A program made the translations under genes and the position numbers. Positions 56,606 to 57,922 of a stretch of DNA of 57,922 nucleotides are shown here, one piece after another. The notes under the pieces were generated by a model. It was not told the DNA's origin, searched no databases, and saw nothing but the letters and a program-made list of their open reading frames with translations. Every line of letters begins with the position of its first letter. The first letter of the stretch is position 1. This DNA comes from Clostridiales bacterium (lineage in GTDB: Bacteria; Bacillota; Clostridia; Caldicoprobacterales; DTU083), in the NCBI GenBank assembly GCA_012839095.1, contig DUOA01000091.1, positions 1 through 57,922 on the forward strand, written 5' to 3'.

Positions 56606-56959
56606 ATGGAAAAATTTTTCTGGGCTTTTCTCATAGGTGGAATTATTTGTGCAATCGGTCAAATTTTGATGGATGTTTTCAGAATGACACCTGCCCATAC
56701 CATGACAACCCTGGTAGTAACCGGAACTGTTCTGGGCGGCCTGGGATGGTATGAACCATTGATAAAACTTGCCGGTGCAGGAGCGACAACTCCTATCAGC
56801 AGCTTTGGCAACGCATTGTTCAAAGGTGCAATGGCAGAAAGTGAATTACACGGCCTGATAGGTGTTCTGACCGGTATCTTCGAGGTAACAAGTGCAGGTA
56901 TATCTGCAGCTATAGTATTCGGCTTTATCGCCTCGCTTGTGTTTAAACCTAAAGGATAA
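56606..56959 (+). CDS. spoVAE: Stage V sporulation protein AE
   Basis: A 117-residue membrane protein, third SpoVA channel subunit, corresponding to Bacillus SpoVAEb. FLIGGIICAIGQILMD, GTVLGGLGWYEPLIKLAGAGATTPISSFG and FKGAMAESELHGLIGVLTG (spread over the protein) mirror SpoVAC, to which it is related by fold. AAAGGAG lies 8 bases before the ATG. spoVAA, AB and AF are not present, the usual minimal clostridial set. Confidence 0.95.
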   Translation: MEKFFWAFLIGGIICAIGQILMDVFRMTPAHTMTTLVVTGTVLGGLGWYEPLIKLAGAGATTPISSFGNALFKGAMAESELHGLIGVLTGIFEVTSAGISAAIVFGFIASLVFKPKG

Positions 56960-57061
56960 TGATTCTATCATAAAGAATTTTGTAGACTTCTGAAAATTCA
57001 TCAGATAAAAGCAGAACGGGTTATAACAATGTTTTTATTATCTATCTATAAATTATCAAAC

Positions 57062-57092
57062 AAAAAACTGTTGACTAAATCAACAGTTTTTT
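57062..57092. terminator. Bidirectional terminator between spoVAE and the tRNA operon
   Basis: AAAAAACTGTTGA (57062-57074) and TCAACAGTTTTTT (57080-57092) form a perfect 13-bp stem around CTAAA, with T-runs on both strands. It ends the spoVA unit on plus and the tRNA unit on minus. Confidence 0.9.
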
Positions 57093-57094
57093 GT

Positions 57095-57180
57095 TGGTGG
57101 GGGAGGGCGGATTCGAACCACCGAAAGCTGAGCTAACAGATTTACAGTCTGCCCCCTTTGGCCAACTCGGGAACTCCCCC
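57095..57180 (-). tRNA. tRNA-Tyr (GTA)
   Basis: On the minus strand the acceptor GGGGGAG pairs with CTCCCCC; the anticodon stem-loop CAGACTGTAAATCTG gives GTA. A long variable arm marks it as a class II tRNA, as bacterial tRNA-Tyr is. The CCA end is encoded (57095-57097). Confidence 0.93.
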
Positions 57181-57307
57181 ACATGGATATAAAATTGGAT
57201 ATCAGACGCCTAAAAGCGTTTTCAGAGTTCAGATACCGGACTTAGGCAACACTCAGGTCAGCATTACGCAAATTTGACTTCGGATTTCCGGCTTCTGACT
57301 TCATAAA

Positions 57308-57383
57308 TGGTGCCTCGGGGCGGAATCGAACCACCGACACGTAGATTTTCAGTCTACTGCTCTACCGACTGAGCTACCGAGGC
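57308..57383 (-). tRNA. tRNA-Phe (GAA)
   Basis: Minus strand: acceptor GCCTCGG with CCGAGGC, D-arm AGCTCAGTCGGTAGAGC, anticodon loop CTGAAAA giving GAA, T-arm with GGTTCGATTCC. CCA is encoded. A 127-base spacer of unclear content separates it from tRNA-Tyr. Confidence 0.95.
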
Positions 57384-57388
57384 AAAGA

Positions 57389-57465
57389 TGGTGGGCCTTC
57401 AGGGACTCGAACCCCGGACCGACCGGTTATGAGCCGGTTGCTCTAACCAACTGAGCTAAAGGCCC
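57389..57465 (-). tRNA. tRNA with CAT anticodon: Met (elongator) or Ile2
   Basis: Minus strand: acceptor GGGCCTT with AAGGCCC, anticodon loop CTCATAA giving CAT, CCA encoded. It has C4-G69 and C5-G68 pairs, which TilS uses to recognise tRNA-Ile2, and its 5' half resembles Bacillus tRNA-Ile(CAU). Clostridial elongator tRNA-Met can look similar, so identity is left open. The sequence does not look like an initiator tRNA (1-72 is a G-C pair). Confidence 0.9.
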
Positions 57466-57475
57466 TCAGTAAAAA

Positions 57476-57550
57476 TGGTGACCCCTAGGGGATTCGAACC
57501 CCTGTTACCGCCGTGAAAGGGCGGTGTCTTAACCACTTGACCAAGGGGCC
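57476..57550 (-). tRNA. tRNA-Glu (TTC)
   Basis: Minus strand: acceptor GGCCCCT with AGGGGTC (one G-U), anticodon loop CTTTCAC giving TTC, T-arm AGGGGTTCGAATCCCCT, CCA encoded. Confidence 0.95.
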
Positions 57551-57554
57551 ACGC

Positions 57555-57631
57555 TGGTCGGGGCGACAGGATTCGAACCTGCGACCCCCTGGTCCCAAAC
57601 CAGGTGCGCTACCAAACTGCGCCACACCCCG
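57555..57631 (-). tRNA. tRNA-Pro (TGG)
   Basis: Minus strand: acceptor CGGGGTG with CGCCCCG, D-arm GGCGCAGTTTGGTAGCGC, anticodon loop TTTGGGA giving TGG, T-arm with GGTTCGAATCC, CCA encoded. It is the first gene of the operon. Confidence 0.95.
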
Positions 57632-57664
57632 CGGGAACGTTCTGTTTTTTGAACGGCGTATACT

Positions 57665-57693
57665 AATATACATCATTTACACGGTACTGTCAA
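57665..57693 (-). promoter_or_regulatory. Promoter of the tRNA operon
   Basis: On the minus strand a perfect TTGACA (57693-57688), exactly 17 bases, then TATATT (57670-57665), 33 bases before tRNA-Pro. It drives Pro-Glu-CAU-Phe-Tyr. Confidence 0.85.
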
Positions 57694-57703
57694 TATGAAA
57701 ATT

Positions 57704-57727
57704 AAAAAAGGGATATACTTTCCCTTT
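57704..57727 (-). terminator. Minus-strand terminator upstream of the tRNA promoter
   Basis: AAAGGGA (57707-57713) pairs with TCCCTTT (57721-57727); read on the minus strand the stem is followed by six T. It implies leftward transcription arriving from beyond about 57730. Confidence 0.6.
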
Positions 57728-57796
57728 AGTTAATTGAAAAAGTAACTTCCACCCCTTGAAGCGTCAACGGTAGAAATTACTCTTACAAATCTGGAG

Positions 57797-57910
57797 GTGG
57801 AACTTAATCTTGCAAAAATAAGCATGTACGATCAACAACTAATGAAATTAGATGAACCAAAGTTTGGAGTCTGTCAAGGGCGAGCGAAGCGAGTTCATCT
57901 TGACCCTTGA
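57797..57910 (+). pseudogene. Short broken reading frame, possible remnant
   Basis: A GTG-started frame of 37 codons (VELNLAKISMYDQQLMKLDE, then 17 more) ends inside the inverted repeat at 57868-57916, as if a longer gene were cut by it. It has no well-placed SD: GGAGG overlaps the GTG. The first part reads like a normal protein and the last part is the repeat translated. Low confidence. Confidence 0.2.
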
Positions 57911-57916
57911 CAGACT
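57868..57916. repeat. Perfect 13-bp inverted repeat with a mirror-symmetric core
   Basis: AGTCTGTCAAGGG (57868-57880) and CCCTTGACAGACT (57904-57916) are exact reverse complements. Between them is CGAGCGAAGCGAG, a mirror repeat, and a second copy of CTTGAC. This looks like a REP-type or miniature transposable element, or the end of an insertion sequence, at the edge of the window. Confidence 0.7.
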
Positions 57917-57922
57917 ATTAGA

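Noticed and set aside
57485-57698. Short frames on both strands over the tRNA-Glu/tRNA-Pro genes
   Set aside because: They translate tRNA sequence and are spurious.

Overview
The window is a gene-dense piece of a bacterial chromosome from an endospore-forming member of the Firmicutes, most likely class Clostridia. The evidence is the Gram-positive replicase PolC, the sporulation genes spoVS and spoVAC-spoVAD-spoVAE, HPr kinase HprK, RNase Y, the IreB/RuvX/DUF1292 trio, a ferredoxin-domain aldo/keto reductase typical of anaerobes, and gene orders shared with Bacillus and Clostridium. I cannot name the genus. All protein genes but one lie on the plus strand. Many starts are TTG or GTG, chosen here by their Shine-Dalgarno (SD) spacing.

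Layout. 1-10400: the 3' part of a penicillin-binding transpeptidase, uvrC, a PspC protein, a HAD phosphatase, hprK, an orphan membrane-anchored solute-binding protein, murB, a PHP phosphoesterase, rapZ and whiA. 10490-12490: ireB, aldo/keto reductase, ruvX, DUF1292. 12490-24600: a strong promoter and structured leader, then rpsB, tsf, pyrH, frr, a small PASTA-like gene, uppS, cdsA, dxr, rseP, a GT2 glycosyltransferase and polC. This stretch links translation, isoprenoid/phospholipid synthesis and replication. 24578-33051: a promoter inside the end of polC drives rimP-nusA-rnpM-ylxQ-infB-rbfA-nrnA-truB-ribF; rpsO follows with its own promoter. 33121-42500: pnp with a foldable leader, a degenerate YlxY-type deacetylase, aspartokinase, a TepA-like protease, ylzJ, ftsK/spoIIIE and rimO. 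42478-47250: pgsA, cinA, recA with an SOS box, and rny. 47280-50860: spoVS with a sigma-H-type promoter, a lone minus-strand gene, surE, an RpiR regulator and a histidine phosphatase. 50905-54870: a HutP-like gene, an in-frame AroH-CMK fusion, plsC and an S1-repeat protein with a long acidic N-terminus. 54870-57060: the spoVA genes behind a sigma-G-like promoter. 57062-57693: a minus-strand tRNA operon in the order Pro-Glu-CAU-Phe-Tyr. After 57700 there is a terminator, a perfect inverted repeat and a short broken reading frame that may mark a mobile or repeat element.

Most of the region is conserved housekeeping. The most unusual points are the AroH-cytidylate kinase fusion next to a HutP-family protein lacking the expected metal-binding histidines, the unrecognised RNase-H-like/zinc-ribbon gene at 47689-48342, the attenuator-like leader plus probable AUU start codon of rny, the competing-hairpin leader of pnp, and the absence of ispG, ispH, yvcK and recX from places where relatives usually carry them.
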